Positions 23,483 through 36,800 are shown, numbered from the stretch's first letter. The stretch is DNA of 64,000 nt from Zoroaster sp. YZ-2022 (GCA_029582265.1 CM055823.1:10452821-10516820), one strand, 5' to 3'. Program-made: numbers and translations. Notes: generated from the letters alone by a model not told the origin.

Positions 23483-23649
23483 CTACAATCCCGGCCAAAA
23501 TAGTTGGGACACGTGACAATAAACATACCCTCCCCTGTCCTCCGCTCTCCCACCAATGTTGTTATCTCCAGCCGGAGCACAGACCGCGCAATGAGAGCCA
23601 ACATTGTCAGGGGGCCGGGGGGCCCAGCGAGATTTGGCCGGGATTGTAG
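23483..23649. mobile_element. Short MITE, CAATCCCGGCCAAA ends (Tc1/mariner-like)
   Basis: CTACAATCCCGGCCAAA at the left is mirrored by TTTGGCCGGGATTGTAG at the right. The dinucleotide TA flanks CAATCCCGG on both sides, as expected for Tc1/mariner insertion. The element is 167 bp with no coding. Confidence 0.7.
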
Positions 23650-24334
23650 CTACGCCGGTACAAAGTATCACTGGTTCCGTGCATGACACCGCAGCCTATA
23701 TTTCAACTTATGTTAACTGTTAATGGGAATGAAGTGCTTATATTTTAGCTTATCGATCTATTATTGTATTATCAGTTGCAATTTCAAGGTGACCAGTGAT
23801 CGAACCACTTCTTTAAACCAGGACAGCACACAAAATAGGCCTCGGTCTATTTATGTAAATATGTTTATCAGAAACATCTGGCTAAAAACCTTCGCTGTAC
23901 TTCTTCAAAATGCTTACATTTCCTTGATCTTTATGCCGTACGCGTACAGATGAGTGCATTGAACTACAGACTGGCTAATGTACAGGTGCCGTGTTTCGCG
24001 CTCTCGGCTATTCACAAGCCAAATAGAATTGCTTGGTCACAACCTCAGAAGATAATTCTTTTGAAGGGAGATATCATCACAGCGATAGGAACCAAATCTG
24101 ATCATTCCGCGTCGCATAGGGATGTGAAAGCTTTCAACCTGACCAGACACACCGGCAGCATTTATTCCAGTTCTGGCATGGAACTATAAGCATCACCAGA
24201 ACGTTCTCGATCTTTTGGGACACACAAAAACTAAAACCAAACTGATAGCAGTAACTATAATAAAACGGGTATTAAGATCCTACGACATTAAGGTATTTTT
24301 GCTTTAGTAGTATAAAGCAGTGTGAATGAAAGGC

Positions 24335-24653
24335 AATGTGCAACACTGGTAACTACTACATTAACATAATATTGTCTAAAACCTAGTATATTTGGTGTAA
24401 AATTTGTTGAGGGTCTACACGTATAGCAGTCATCATGAAAAATGGTTTATCTGAAGTTATAGTTTCATCTTAGAGAAAACAGTCGCATTTACACAAAGTT
24501 GTCTGCAACCTTTTGTAAAGTATAAAAACATGTAACCTTTGTTATTGGTTTTTTTTTCTTCAAAAAAAGACCGGAGCACCTTTAGTGATGAAACTTTCAC
24601 AGCTTACAGTTTGATTATATATTTATTGAAAACTAGAGGTTTGAACATTCCCC
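24335..24653. repeat. Family F repeat copy
   Basis: Runs from GAAAGGCAATGTGCAACAC to GTTTGAACATTCCCCTTTAA with the internal landmarks CAGTCATCATGAAAAA, TTATCTGAAGT and TAGAGAAAACAG. The right end is TTAA-bounded. Confidence 0.6.
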
Positions 24654-24837
24654 TTTAAACGGAATTGAGCATCGGAAATCATGCGCACGGGGCTGTATAG
24701 CCTGAATGAACGATCATTTTTCCTAGATTTAAAGAAATATAAAATAAAAACTAACCTCTGAAAGTGCCATAATAATTGGCATTCACGTTTAAAAAAAAAT
24801 TACTATAAACTAGGTCTGTATAATTATTTTGTTTTTG

Positions 24838-24898
24838 TATATATATATATACACATATATATATACATATACACATATACACATATACACATATACAC

Positions 24899-24940
<42 letters not shown>
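24838..24940. repeat. (TA)n / (TATACACA)n microsatellite
   Basis: Alternating TATACACATA and pure TA runs of about 100 bp. Confidence 0.95.
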
Positions 24941-24946
<6 letters not shown>

Positions 24947-25539
24947 TTTTATGTTTTTCCCAACACACTTTTTCTCAAATGAAAGTACTTCAGCAGGAAT
25001 ACATCTCCATGATTATTGATACTTTACACCAAGTAAAGCTTTTAGGTAATAATCCGTTAATTTGATTATCTGGTTATTACTGTAGTATGTCCACGGAGGT
25101 GGAAAACTTTGAGGCATTGGCTCTCAACGGGGTAGCGAGAGATCCCCAGGGATAAGGAGGACTGGAAGAATTGTCACACCAAACTTTAAGTGGAACCGGC
25201 TGTGTCTCTTTTATTCATTTATGACAGTCCACCAATAAAAATAAATTCAACCCCCCCCCCCCCCCCATCTGGATTATTTCCGGGTCAGCTTAACTATGAC
25301 ATGTAGCCTAACGTCAAAGTGGCAATGAGTGACCGAGAAGAATGTATTATGATGCTACTGACAAGATTGCAAGAGACCGACCAAACCACGAAACCGAACT
25401 AATGTATCCGTGCGCTTTAAATGTTTGTCAACAATAACCAAAAGAAAAAAAACCCGCTTCAGACTATTGATATGGGGTTAAATGTGTATAGAAATAATTA
25501 CTAGATAAAGGGTCCCTTATGGAGTTGCAACCCTCATTT

Positions 25540-25762
25540 CTCTCTTAATGTAAAAGAGTGAAAAACCACTCTTTCAAAGAGCTATATGGCGGACAAGTCT
25601 TTTTGGAGTGGATGAAGAGTAAAATTGGTAGTGTATAAAGAGTGAATTGGTAGCCTTTTACTGTATATTTCATTCGAATCAGAGTGGGTTTCACTCCAAA
25701 AAGACTTGTCCGCCATATAGATCTTTAAAAGAGTGGTTTTTCACTCTTTTACATGAAGAGAG
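25540..25762. mobile_element. Foldback MITE with about 70-bp inverted arms
   Basis: The left arm ATGTAAAAGAGTGAAAAACC, CTATATGGCGGACAAGTC, TTTTTGGAGTG is mirrored at 25690-25757 with few mismatches. The centre is about 70 bp. No coding. Confidence 0.75.
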
Positions 25763-25769
25763 TACAAAA

Positions 25770-27590
25770 AGTCACACTTACAATTTTGCCGATGACGTCA
25801 TCTGGGTTCTATATTCTTTCAGTGTACTTGTGCAATTGGTATGTGACAAAGTTCTGCGTATTTTGATAAGGATTAAATGAATTACCTTGTGTGTGTGAAT
25901 GAAATAATCGAACATTGTGATAAAAAATACAAATCCTCACATTACCAACCTTCCCTTTAACCTAGAATGTGTTTGTAAAGGTACCACTCCTGGCAAGATA
26001 ACTAAATCAAGTAGATCTTAAGAACATTATATCTTTAAACTTATTCAGAAAATACATCTAAAGTAACAGATGTGTTTAGTTACTGATAAATCCTCGCTAG
26101 CATAACTACTGCGGACGTGTTTCTGTGTAGAGCGCTATATTTCGACAGTACGCTGGCTGCATCATGTCAGTAAATGTATACATATTTTTTATTAGATATC
26201 CTCAAAGACCAGAGCTGCAGCATTGTACGGTGTTCAGCGAGACAACATGAACAATCAACAGAGAAAAGAATTAAAGAGGCATTAATTATTTAAATTTTAT
26301 GAAATGTTGCTGTTGTGCAACAGCACTGTTGCCAAAGTCTAGTTTTCTTGTAATTATCTATAAAAAATGATCAGAAATATAAGCTTTTATGTGTCCATAT
26401 TTCTATTTCGTTTGACAGGATGCCGCGCGTGATTGTATATCAGTAACCTACGACGTGACAGGCACTATAAGGGAAAATACTGGATTAAAGTCAGAGTGCT
26501 GTGCACGACCATTCATCAAGCATTGTGTAGTGATGAAAAGCGGTCAAATAATCAAGGGTAGTAGAAAATTGCACAAAGAATTAGGTTAGGTAAATCGAAA
26601 AGGTAAATTGTCTAACACTGGGGAAAATTGCAGGTTGTATATCACTGAAAATGCATTGTTTTGGATTCACTCCACGTTCAGTTAGCGAGTAGAAGTTTAC
26701 ATGTAGTTTGATAATAGGATAAGGTAGTATAGTCTTCATGTCAAGTGGTAGGGCTATAGCCTGGGTAGAAACTAAATACCACTAAATAAACTCCCACAGC
26801 AACCAATGCTAAATACAAAATATTCAAAAACCATTAAAACAAATATTTAGAAATCTTAAAATGTTTTAAAATAACAGGCAAAATATTAATTGATGTCTAA
26901 CTTTTTATTTTATGTGGATATAGAACCAGAGGCCCGTTGAGTTATTCTCATCCCAATGGGATACACCTCTACAATAGTGAAAAACGCCCACGGTGAAAAG
27001 TATAAATTTTTGGAAGTAGGCCTTGCGCTTGGACACAAATAAGAACTACTTTTTCAGGGCCTAGTGTATCCAAAATACTCAAAGTTGGAATTAATTATCA
27101 AGGACCCCCCAGGTTATGATATTGGACCATTTTTACACAGTCCCTCAAATGTGCTTGGGCCTCTAATCTTTGTTTTCCAGAAAAATTGGATACATACGAA
27201 TTATGATAAACAGTTCGGCGCATGAATTTGTCACTATTTAGTGGGGTGCACTTTTTCCAGTTTCAAGGATGTGCATTTTTTATATGGGTACGCCTGCGAC
27301 ACATCTTTATTCGCAATTCATCATTCTTATCTTGTGATTTTAGCTTTTTCTACTTATCGTTTATCCTCTCTTTATTGTTGATTTGAAGACATGGGCCAAT
27401 ATTGCTCATTATGTTTACTGTGATATATTATGTCCTATACGAACGGCAAAGCATTTGAATATGATTCAAACTGGGATTCGTGAACCAATGTGTACGTGTT
27501 TACGTACAAATGAACATGTTGATGCTGTATAGCTGATACACATTGCTGGTCTCACAAAATTCAGTATTCTCTGCTGTCTCATCCACTGGA
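25770..27590. other. Non-coding stretch
   Basis: AT-rich with no exon that combines a usable frame and splice sites, and no repeat matched within the window. Confidence 0.4.
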
Positions 27591-27599
27591 CAGTCTTAA

Positions 27600-27825
27600 A
27601 CTACCTCAGCTTAAAGCATACCGTTCAACCAGGCAGTCATCTACATTCCATCAACATACAGGTAATCCAAAATCTCGTACCTCACAGCATCAGAGTCCTT
27701 TTTACTAGCTTCTTATGCAAGGCTCTGGAACTCTTTACCTGTTACGGTTCCATCTGGTCAGTCCTTAAAATCTAATGTTCATCATCATCTGATTAATCTG
27801 TCACCTGCTCATCAGAATAAATGAA
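27600..27825 (+). pseudogene. LINE 3' end: RT C-terminal fragment with frameshift
   Basis: KAYRSTRQSSTFHQHTGNPK in one frame is followed, after a frame change at about 27703, by LLASYARLWNSLPVTVPSG and SLKSNVHHHLINL up to the stop at 27823. LWNSLP is the same C-terminal LINE signature as at 15258-15612, but the sequence is distinct, so it is a different family. Confidence 0.7.
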
Positions 27826-28164
27826 CTTTAGCTTATGCAAAACTCACTGCACGTACGGTTTAGTCACTACACAGCGCCTGTTATACTCATGTTAATACTA
27901 CATGATGTGGCAGTTTTTGCAAACATGATGTGACAAACGTAATGTCCTGATATGGATTAGGGACTATCCACCATCCCCTATATTCATTAAGTTGTACGGC
28001 ACATGACTAAATGCTTGGCCATACATTGAGTTTCCTGATGAGTATGTTTGCCTTGTAAAAGAGAAATAAATTACTTTCAAATTAAATATTTCACAAAACA
28101 ATTTGGAGGAACACTGTCAATAAATGCCTAGGTTCTGTTTTTGAGTTCTTTCGGGTACACCATG

Positions 28165-28275
28165 TAGGCTAATCTCTTTTTGGAAAAAGTGACGGCTCTG
28201 ATAAGAGCCGGTTGGTTTGTTCTCAACGTTTCGACTAGTCTGCTCTAGTCATCGTCAGGAGACTGCCTATGTTTC
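28165..28275 (-). mobile_element. Penelope-like element terminal relic
   Basis: On the minus strand CTGACGATGACTAG, a loop and CTAGTCGAAACGTTGAG form a 6-bp perfect stem flanked by CUGANGA-like and GAAA segments, resembling the hammerhead core carried by Penelope-like retroelements. The adjacent hairpin GGCTCTTATCAGAGCC is also present. A second similar CTGACGACGACTAGCGCAGG block is at about 28745-28795. No GIY-YIG or RT coding was seen. Confidence 0.45.
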
Positions 28276-28828
28276 ATTAATGGACTATTATTTTCCGATC
28301 CCCAGCATGAATTTGCGTCATATAAATTAAAGTATTCTTTTATTACGGCTTTATCCATGTTTCCATCAATTATTTATAACATAATTTACTTTCTTTGTCC
28401 TTGGAAAATACTAATTTGATCAAAAAGTAGGTTCTTTTGAGGGTCATTATAACGTACATGACAGACTATATGTATCTACCATCGAAATTTAATCGCGAGC
28501 GCCGTAACGAACCCCATTAAAATATTAGCTTCGAGCTATACACTCATTATTTTGTTGTTTTTCCCCCTACTTTTTCTTCCTTCAAATTCACATCCTTTCA
28601 ATGAAATCCATGATACTTAACGGCCCTGATGACTAAGGATGATAAAGTGATAACATCTATATTGAAAGATTAGTGAGGCTTTGCAGGGTGGAGTATCGTT
28701 ATCGGTTCAGTTTACGGTAAAACCAGGTGGGTTACCTCAACTATCGCTAAGTGAGATTGTACCTGCGCTAGTCGTCGTCAGGAGAATCGATCAACACCAT
28801 TATTCTGATGGGTTCTTTTAAAAGAAAG

Positions 28829-29130
28829 GGTTAAACTTTGATAATTACCTTATTTCAAAATTTAAACATTATTATGAAAAAGCTTACTTGATGTGAAGTT
28901 GGTATATGTAGCAAGCATGAACAAATGTTCCAGTCAGGAGTGATCTCATTTCAGGAGAGAACACGAAAAAAACGCTCAATATTACAAAAAAAGTTGCAAA
29001 CGGCAGCTTTTTGACCTAAGTGTTTTCTGTAAAAATTGTGAAGGTTTATTCACACCTTTATGACTTAGAATCTGCGTTGAGATGAAACGACTTCATATTT
29101 TGATTCAAAGAAAGTAAGCATGGAACCCTT
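28829..29130. repeat. Family F repeat copy
   Basis: Landmarks AGCTTACTTGATGTGAAG, AGGAGAGAACACG and AAAAATTGTGAAGG occur in the order of the other copies. Confidence 0.5.
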
Positions 29131-29258
29131 GTTATTATTAAGAGACCCGAGTACTTATACGTCTCGGCTATCCTGCTCTTATCGGCGGCAGAAGAGTCAT
29201 CATCTATACTATGACATATGGCTTTTAGATTTCATTCAGAGACCTGCTGAGTAGTAAG

Positions 29259-29385
29259 AGACAATATCGTCATGATCAACAGGGCATGCAATCGAAGTGC
29301 TACACTGTAAAAATGGTGTTTAGAATTTAAACACATTTCTAAACACTTATATAGCTTGTTTAGATTGTGCTTTTCTGTAAGGTCA
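29259..29385. repeat. Fragments of family E and of the CACTGTAAAAA MITE side by side
   Basis: ACAATATCGTCATGATCAAC and CAGGGCATG (family E end) is followed at 29303 by CACTGTAAAAATGGTGTTTA and AATTTAAACACATTTCTAAA, the end of the element seen at 658-908. Confidence 0.6.
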
Positions 29386-30388
29386 TTGGGACACCCCCTC
29401 CCGACTCTCCCACCACCATCACCCCTACAGAGACACTTAACTGGGTTGCATGCATGGGGTCCCCTATATCGAACAATTCGGAAAGGAATTTTTATGTCAA
29501 CAAATACATGCTTTTTGGTACATCCTGAAATGTGTATTACGTATCGACTTACGAACAGGATAACGTCGATACGCGTGCGCATTGGTAGTACGCGCATTCT
29601 TTTCGCTACTTCCGGTTTTCGGTTCCATAGCTTGGGCATACTGTTGTGTGTAACTTAACCTAAATTCCTTGATTTTAATGTTCAAAACGATTCTTCAGGC
29701 ATATATTGACTTTGTTAATAAGATTTTTAGTCTTTACAACACCTACGTGAAATGCCCAAGCTTTCTAATTTCTTGCGTAAATCTTTTTTTTTTTAAAGGG
29801 TGGTCAATGCATTTCCAGTGGGCTTCTGATGATCATTGGAAGCAGCATGTGCGAAGTGGGCGTGGTTTATGTTAGATTTTACGTCACGTTTATCGGATAA
29901 CCGGCGCGCGGCTCGTGAAGGGGTCTGTTTGTTTCGCACAGATCCGGATCTCGATCACCAGCAAAGAGCGTTGCACCTACGGCGCTCTACTATCTTTGAT
30001 CAGACAGTCTGTACGGTTTTAGACAGAACTGATCCGGATCCTGCATTTGCTGATCCTGCTCGCGCAGCGGATACGTGCTAGATCCAAGATGCCGCAAACG
30101 AAAATAACAAGACGAAAATTATTACATAATTCATTAAATCATCATGAATAATCTTAAAAACTTTTTGAATTATTTATTTGAAGGCCAAAATAAATTATCA
30201 TTGCTATCAAAGGATATCTAAAACTGTTTGTCAAAACAAAAATATACATTTAGCGGATGGACTCTGCCAGCGGGCACGGTTCAGCTGTAGTCTGGTACTC
30301 ACCAGACATTTTCTAGCGGCTGAGCTACGACATGGATTCGATCTCGTTTGTTTTCGCACTGCGCAATATCACACGATCCTGATCTGCG
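29386..30388. other. Mixed stretch with a CpG-rich block
   Basis: 29860-30100 is comparatively GC- and CpG-rich with ATCCGGATC palindromes and GATCAG words. It could be old promoter or repeat sequence. A 135-codon minus-strand frame at 29232-29639 overlaps repeat fragments and is not credible. Confidence 0.35.
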
Positions 30389-30603
30389 ATCAGGAGTAGG
30401 CCTGTGCGAATAATTCGATTATTCGAATATTCGCGAATAGTTGTTGCTAATCGTACTCGTGGATTTTGAATTATTCGATTAATCGCGCAGGCGTGAATAC
30501 CTGCAACTATTCGCGAATAATGATCAATTGCCTTTGAACCATCTTATAACTTCTGCGGCGTGAAGTGTTTGCCATTATTCACGACTACTATTCCCAAGTA
30601 ATC

Positions 30604-33600
30604 CTTTATTTATTTATTTATTTGAACATACACTTTTTAAAATAGTGGCACACGCTTTACCCGGCGGTGCGTTCAGAAATACATCAAAAGAACTACTGAA
30701 ACAATATATACCAAACAATATTATAATATAATAGTATTATTATGTGAAAGGGAAAACATACGGTCCTCATGGTCCACCGACTCTCCCCACTCCTGCAAAC
30801 ACGTTCCAATTCTAAACATTTGAAAACACTAGAAATCACTGTAGCTAAAAAATGTTCAGAACCCGAACAAGCCTACAAGGTTGAGTAAGTGCAGAAAAAG
30901 TAAACATAAACATGCAGGCCTGTAAAAATGCATTTTAGTCCCAAACACTTACAAAGCACAATTAATTTAATACTTTAATAATAATAAGATTTCGACGTTA
31001 TACGGCTAGTTCGCGCAGTAATAGACGCCAACGGCATGAAATCCCATTCAAAAATCCATCCTCGCCGTGACTTGTTTTGAATATATTCGCCTCCCGCTGC
31101 ACACCACACGAACCAGCCATGCGTTGAAACCGCGATCTAAACTTTAAAACATACCATACATTATACTTTAGACCATGGAGGAAGAAAATCTTCCTCCATG
31201 CTTAGACCTCACAGGCTCATATATGCGCGACATTTGAAATACCATACCCATATAAAATATGAGATGAAACAAAAATATAAAATAGATTTACATGTAATAT
31301 ACAAATAATAACACAGCATCGTAGATTGTAGGTACATAACTAGTCACTATTCGATTTTCAATACATTTCTTGTCTTCCAAGCGTCATAAAAAGATCAGAA
31401 CTTGTCAAAAGTTACAACCATATTTACGTAATGGTTATATATAAATACCAAGCGTAAGACTGTATTTAATATCTAGATTACACAGAAATAAATAGTTCCC
31501 AAACACTTCAACACAATCGTTTCTGAAAAAGGTTATCTTGAAGCTTAGTATACTCATCGGATCTAATTGAATGGAGCGCATGACAAGCAAATAGAAAGTA
31601 CCATCTATTCTCATCACCATTATTGCACAGAGTACATGTCCCATCAATATCCGGTAGTCCACCTACTTGATTTTATGCGGTCATGGAAGGGTATTAGAGC
31701 GAATTTCAATTCTCAAAGACGCGCCGAAAATCGGTTTTATCCAAAAGATAAGCCCTAAGCCCGGATTATCTTTAATGGTTTATGTAGTCTGTAAGGACGC
31801 CTACTGTGCATACCCTGTCCCTCCAATCATTTGCAGATATATCAACAATAATAGTCTTTACAGAATTAATCCAGTATGGATTCTGATGTAATTTCCTAAC
31901 TTTGCACTATCAATAACATCAAAAAGCCTACATTTGCCTAAAACTTCCTGGGTGTGCTTAAAAAATGGTAACGGGTGTTACTGACGTCATTCTAAGCTTA
32001 ATCAAGTATTTAATAAAGTTTCTGGCCACCGATGCATATCCAAGAACAATTTGCATGGTAGAGATAGGGACCCAAACCTAAGTCGCTATAAAGAGCTGCA
32101 CGCGGCGTGTTGCGGGAGGCTTTCAGAATATAGCGCGCATCATTTGTAACTGAAGCTTTTCTGAGCTTATCAACATCCGACTGACTACTAGGGATCCGCC
32201 TGCGCTAGCGTAATTAATTGATGGGAGAGCACGTTCGCCATAAAACATCGCCACAGTAAACGTTGAGACAAAGTCATCAAAATTATCAATTACAGATTTG
32301 ATATACGCAATTAGTCTGTTACCTTCTGGACAACTTCCTCAATATGTTGGTGGTCAGTAAGGGTTACGAGAAATATACACTCCAAGATATTTATATTCCC
32401 TGGTTACTGGAAACATATTTATCACCCAACCTCCACAATTTATCATTATTAACACGCTGACCTGAAACTAATACATTACATTTATCATGCAGCAAAACTC
32501 ATTTTCCAATCATTCGCATATTCAGCTTGCTACCTCCAACATTATCTATTCAATTTCACTTTTCATCATTTGCCAATAATACCACGTCGTCTGCCCAAAA
32601 GACTACCAACCCAAACATCGTGAATACCTGCACACCCAAATCATGCTTCTTAAGTAACTTAGAAAATTCAGAGATAAAATACAAAAACAAACCGGCGATA
32701 AAACACAAGGCTTGTTTAACTCCTTCATCAACATCAAAGAAATCAGTTTCGATATTTCCAAATTTTACTTGTGCCTGAACATTATCATAAAGAGTGTCAA
32801 TCAACCTCCAGATACGACCCTTAGACCTGAATTCCATTGCTGCCATCAAAAGACCATCCTCCACACTGTGTCGAACGCCTTACGGAAGTCTAAGAATGCC
32901 ATATATGTTTTCTTACCTGCTAAACGACACGCATTAATACTCTTCAGTGTAAAGATGTGGTCTTCGCAGCGATATGAACGAAAACCTCCTTGAACCTCTG
33001 TCCGACAATACATTTGAACTTTCTAGGTGTTTTGAGATACTCATTGCAATAATCCTATTAAATTTTTTTTTGCAACACACGACGTTAATGAAAATCCCCT
33101 GTTATTAAGGTCCTTCGGATCACCTTTCTTGAAAATGGGGACAATTAATGCCACGATTCCATTCCCCGCTGGAATCTTCTCAAGTTCTATAAATTTGGTG
33201 AACATATCCAAAAGTGTCCTAGTTAAACAGTCCCCACCATTTTCAGTAATTCATTTGTAATACCATCTAAACCGGGCGACTTATTGTTTTAGCACAGTTC
33301 AGTGTTTCTAAACAATATCTAAGTTAATTTCAACATCATATAAATTCAACATCAACCATATTATAACTAAACTCCTGACTTCTAATTGAGTTAACAAAAT
33401 TCCTAACTCTACAACTTCTTGCTATCATCCTTCGCACACACCCCCAATACCATTAATAGTCATGTTCATTTTCCCCAAAGTGCGCTAATATTGAAGAATA
33501 GTCAAATTCATCTTCTCTTTGTCATAAATACATCACCGGATGACGTGGAGCTATAATAATGTATATCAGAATTTTTACGTGTATTATCGTTACTTCTCAA

Positions 33601-34140
33601 AGCCTTCCAAAAATCGCGACACGCAGGACCCTCTTTGTTAGCAATATCAATCGAGCGATCGACACGCATTTGAGTAATTTTTGTTCTTAATAAGATTTTT
33701 AACATGAATACGTTTATCCTGGTAAATCTTTCCATAAATTTCACCCATACGATTGTCCGACCTTTCACCCTTAGCCCATTTCCTGTGTAATCTTGCAGCG
33801 CTTCGACGGTCTTTAATGCCATCATCAATACTTTTTGTCAAAACCGCGAGTTGCGTTTCATTTTGATTTCTTTTGTGCCTAAGCCTATAGACGCAGCCGC
33901 CAAGACATTGTTTTTCCAGGAATCCCACATCCCATCCGGGTCAACAAAAGAATTGGCATCCCAATTAGAGAAATTAACCCGCAGATTATCTTTATAAGCC
34001 GAAAAGTCCTGGTCTTGTTTAATATCCCAGATTAACCTTTTACACGTTTTGTTCTGATTATCTTTACTGTCCCTATTCATAGGGGGAATATCAATACTTG
34101 AATCCTGCAGTCTCAAACTGACCTATTTTTCTCTCTAAAT
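30604..34140 (-). pseudogene. Non-LTR retrotransposon (LINE) ORF2, decayed, nested in the hAT element
   Basis: On the minus strand the order fits LINE ORF2. An endonuclease-RT linker lies at 34116-33508 (IWDIKQDQDFSAY, FVDPDGMWDSWKN). RT motif GGFRSYRCEDHIFTLKSI with YMAFLDFRKAFDTVWR is at about 32993-32860. The catalytic box is present as FWADDVVLLAND at about 32590-32556, a variant of FADD. A C-terminal zinc-knuckle-like CTLCNN...FLFACHAL is at about 31640-31575 before a stop near 31520. Several frame changes and stops show it is dead. A (TTTA)n run at 30605-30625 is the probable 3' tail, giving about 3.5 kb. Clade is not assigned. Confidence 0.8.
31174..31200. repeat. CATGGAGGAAG hairpin
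   Basis: CATGGAGGAAGA, AAA, TCTTCCTCCATG is a 12-bp perfect stem with a 3-base loop. The same word forms hairpins at 47458-47485 and 47498-47546. Confidence 0.7.
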
Positions 34141-35301
34141 TCTGCACCCGCGCGGGGTACTTGCAGAGTGCTGAATGAACATACTTCATATTTTTGTAGC
34201 ATAAACTTGTGCTAATAGTAATTAAATTTGAACACTACAAAATCATGTAACGTTTTTGTTTTTGAAGAAAAGCTGGGGATGACGAATTGATGATTAAACA
34301 ACTGCGATTAATTTACACTAACTTGAATGTTTCATGTTGTTTATTTATTACACATCGATTTGTTTGAAAATGTCCAATTTTTTCGCCGTAAATATTAACT
34401 ACGAAAAGCATGGTTCTATTGGTCACTGCCTTTCGCATTGCGGGTGTAATTACCTCGCACTTGCAGGTAATGTAAGGTCTACTGATGAGTAACATAAATC
34501 CCACCTATCCACCTTATTGCATGACGTTATTGTTTGCCACGCCCCATTTGGTTCCCAAGAAAAGTTTGTCCAATAATGATAACGTAATTTGCGGTGAGCA
34601 TAAGTCAATCACAAAACGCATAGGCCGTCGTACAAATCAGTTCAGGGCATACGCACCATGTGTGTGCCTGAACCAAAGCTTTTTAAGCATGAGTGTGCGG
34701 GTAGCATCAGTGGAAGCCGGACGTAAACAACGAATACGTCTAAAAAGTGGCCCTGCATGATCATAAACACGTACTGCTTGCATTGTTATTTTTTATTTTG
34801 TGTATAGGACTTAGGCTAATCGATTTGAAAATAGGGGACCGTTAACTTATTGGTATTTCTCTTAACGGCGACTTAAATATAAACATGATCTCTTCAATGT
34901 ACGTTCATTTATCATGGGCTTCAGGTGGACTTCTCTGTTGATATGGAATGAACACGTAACCCTATATGTGCTCAATGTGCACTGTTAATGCTAATTGTGC
35001 TGGAAGTTTCCCACGCTGCCAGAGTAATAACTCGACGGCGATTGGATTTTCACTTACGAAAATGTATTATTTCGAGTACAATTTTGCAAGAAATAAAAAA
35101 GAGCTTAATGTATGTGTTTGTTTATTGTCTGAATGTTACAAATAGGCAAAAAATTACTATCAAAGCAATTGTAATGTTTTAGTATTTATAAACCGCGGGA
35201 AAAAATTGGCCAACTATTCGCGAATAGTCGATTATTCGCGAAAAGTTGTCGCGCGATTAATCGAATAGTAAATTTTTACTATTCGCCCAGGCCTAATCAG
35301 G

Positions 35302-36170
35302 AGTGACACAAACACACCCTTGGAGTGACACAAACACACCCTTTATGTACATTGTGCATGTGTAAGTCTATCAGCTATTATATAATTACATTTCACAATA
35401 AAACCTCACAACTTATGCGCCTGAAGATTCGGTTGTTTTCTGAAAATATTTCCCTTTATTCGGAGCCTTACTTTCTGATGACTGAAATGATTTTTGTATA
35501 GATGATATTTTGTGTGATGCATTTTTACCGATTTGTAAAAAAGTCTTCTCAGGTTAAGAACTTAAAAATAGTGTAATTTTTGTTTCAACATTTGAGTGTG
35601 ATTTAATATTGTCATAATTGTCAATATTAGTGTCACGGACAGGGGTAGGGTGGTGTGACCCTGTGTAATGGTAACTAGCCAACCCGTGAAAAGTTGGATG
35701 CCCTCTTACAGGAAACGATTAATTAATAATAATTAAAAAACCAATAGGGCTACAATTTCCTTGATTAACAATACACTGATCGAAATGATTTATTCAAGGA
35801 ATAATATTGATCCTCAACAATAATTACAGATATGAACCTTTGGGTTTCAATATAAAATATCAATATAAAATGATTGTATAAAATAATAGTTGGGCGATAG
35901 GCCTAGAGTAGGCAGTTTCATGAAAATTTGACGTTGCTTCAATTCTTTTAAATGTCATATCACTGGATAGAGCAAACAATTAGAAAGAAAATGAGGGGGT
36001 CAATGGTCATGATAGGTTAACCCTATGCAAAGTTACGAATTTTTGTTGATTTAAATATTTGGTCATTTTGGAGGCCAGTTTCATTTGATAAGTTGTGACC
36101 GAATTTGCCTGCAATGTATCCTAGTAGTACTTAATATGGATATACATGTATATGTACAGTAAAAACACAC
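35302..36170. other. Non-coding stretch; short tandem duplication at its start
   Basis: GGAGTGACACAAACACACCC is present twice in tandem at about 35302-35342. The remainder is AT-rich without recognised features. Confidence 0.5.
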
Positions 36171-36174
36171 GTAT

Positions 36175-36800
36175 CAGATTTTCAACCGCAAATGCAGTGA
36201 TGATAATTTTGTAGCAAGAGATTTGTTTCCATTATCCTACCGATAGCAAACAACGTTACAAGCCATTCTGTACATGTACATGCCATGGCTTTGCACATGC
36301 TTCAGGGGTTGGAGCAATCATAGAGGAGCAATTAAGCAATTGTACCACCCCCTGTACACAAGGTACCGTACTACCATCCACGCCTATTGAAAGTACATTA
36401 AGGACACTAGCAACATGACTAATTCGTCACAAGATTATCCATATTACGGGGCCACCTTGATCTTTCCACTTCTCAAGACACGTGCTGTCAACATTTTTAA
36501 CAGCATCTCCATAACCAAAGTATCCATGTTATGGGGCCAATTTATAAACGGGGTTGGAGCAATTAAGCAATTGCACCACCCCCTACAAGGTACCATACTA
36601 CCGTCCATGCCGTATTGAAAGTACATAAAGAACACTAGCAACATGACTGTTAACTTCGTCACAAGTTTATCTATATTACGGGGCCACCTTGATCACTCCA
36701 CTTCTCAAGACACGTGCTGTCAACGTTTTTAACAACATCTCCATAACCAAAGTACCATGTTATGGGGCCAATTTATAAACAACTCAGTGACGCACAATGA
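36175..36800. repeat. Interspersed repeat H with internal 245-bp tandem duplication, left part
   Basis: The sequence from TTTTCAACCGCAAATGCAGT to AATTTATAAACAACTCAG matches 56440-56880 closely. A unit starting GGGGTTGGAGCAAT is duplicated (36305 and 36550), whereas the second locus has it once. The repeat continues after the MITE at 36811-37480. Confidence 0.75.

Larger units (their letters stand above)
30397..35295. mobile_element. hAT-type DNA transposon, 4.9 kb, containing a LINE
   Basis: The ends are TAGGCCTGTGCGAATA (left) and, inverted, TAGGCCTGGGCGAATA (right). The 8-bp target duplication ATCAGGAG is perfect at 30389-30396 and 35296-35303, diagnostic of the hAT superfamily. Subterminal ATTCGATTATTCG and TTCGCGAATAGT words occur at both ends. 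No transposase frame is visible, so it is non-autonomous or decayed. Most of its length is a LINE inserted on the minus strand, about 30604-34140. Confidence 0.85.

Noticed and set aside
29232..29639. 135-codon minus-strand frame
   Set aside because: Overlaps fragments of two MITE families and has no start context or homology.
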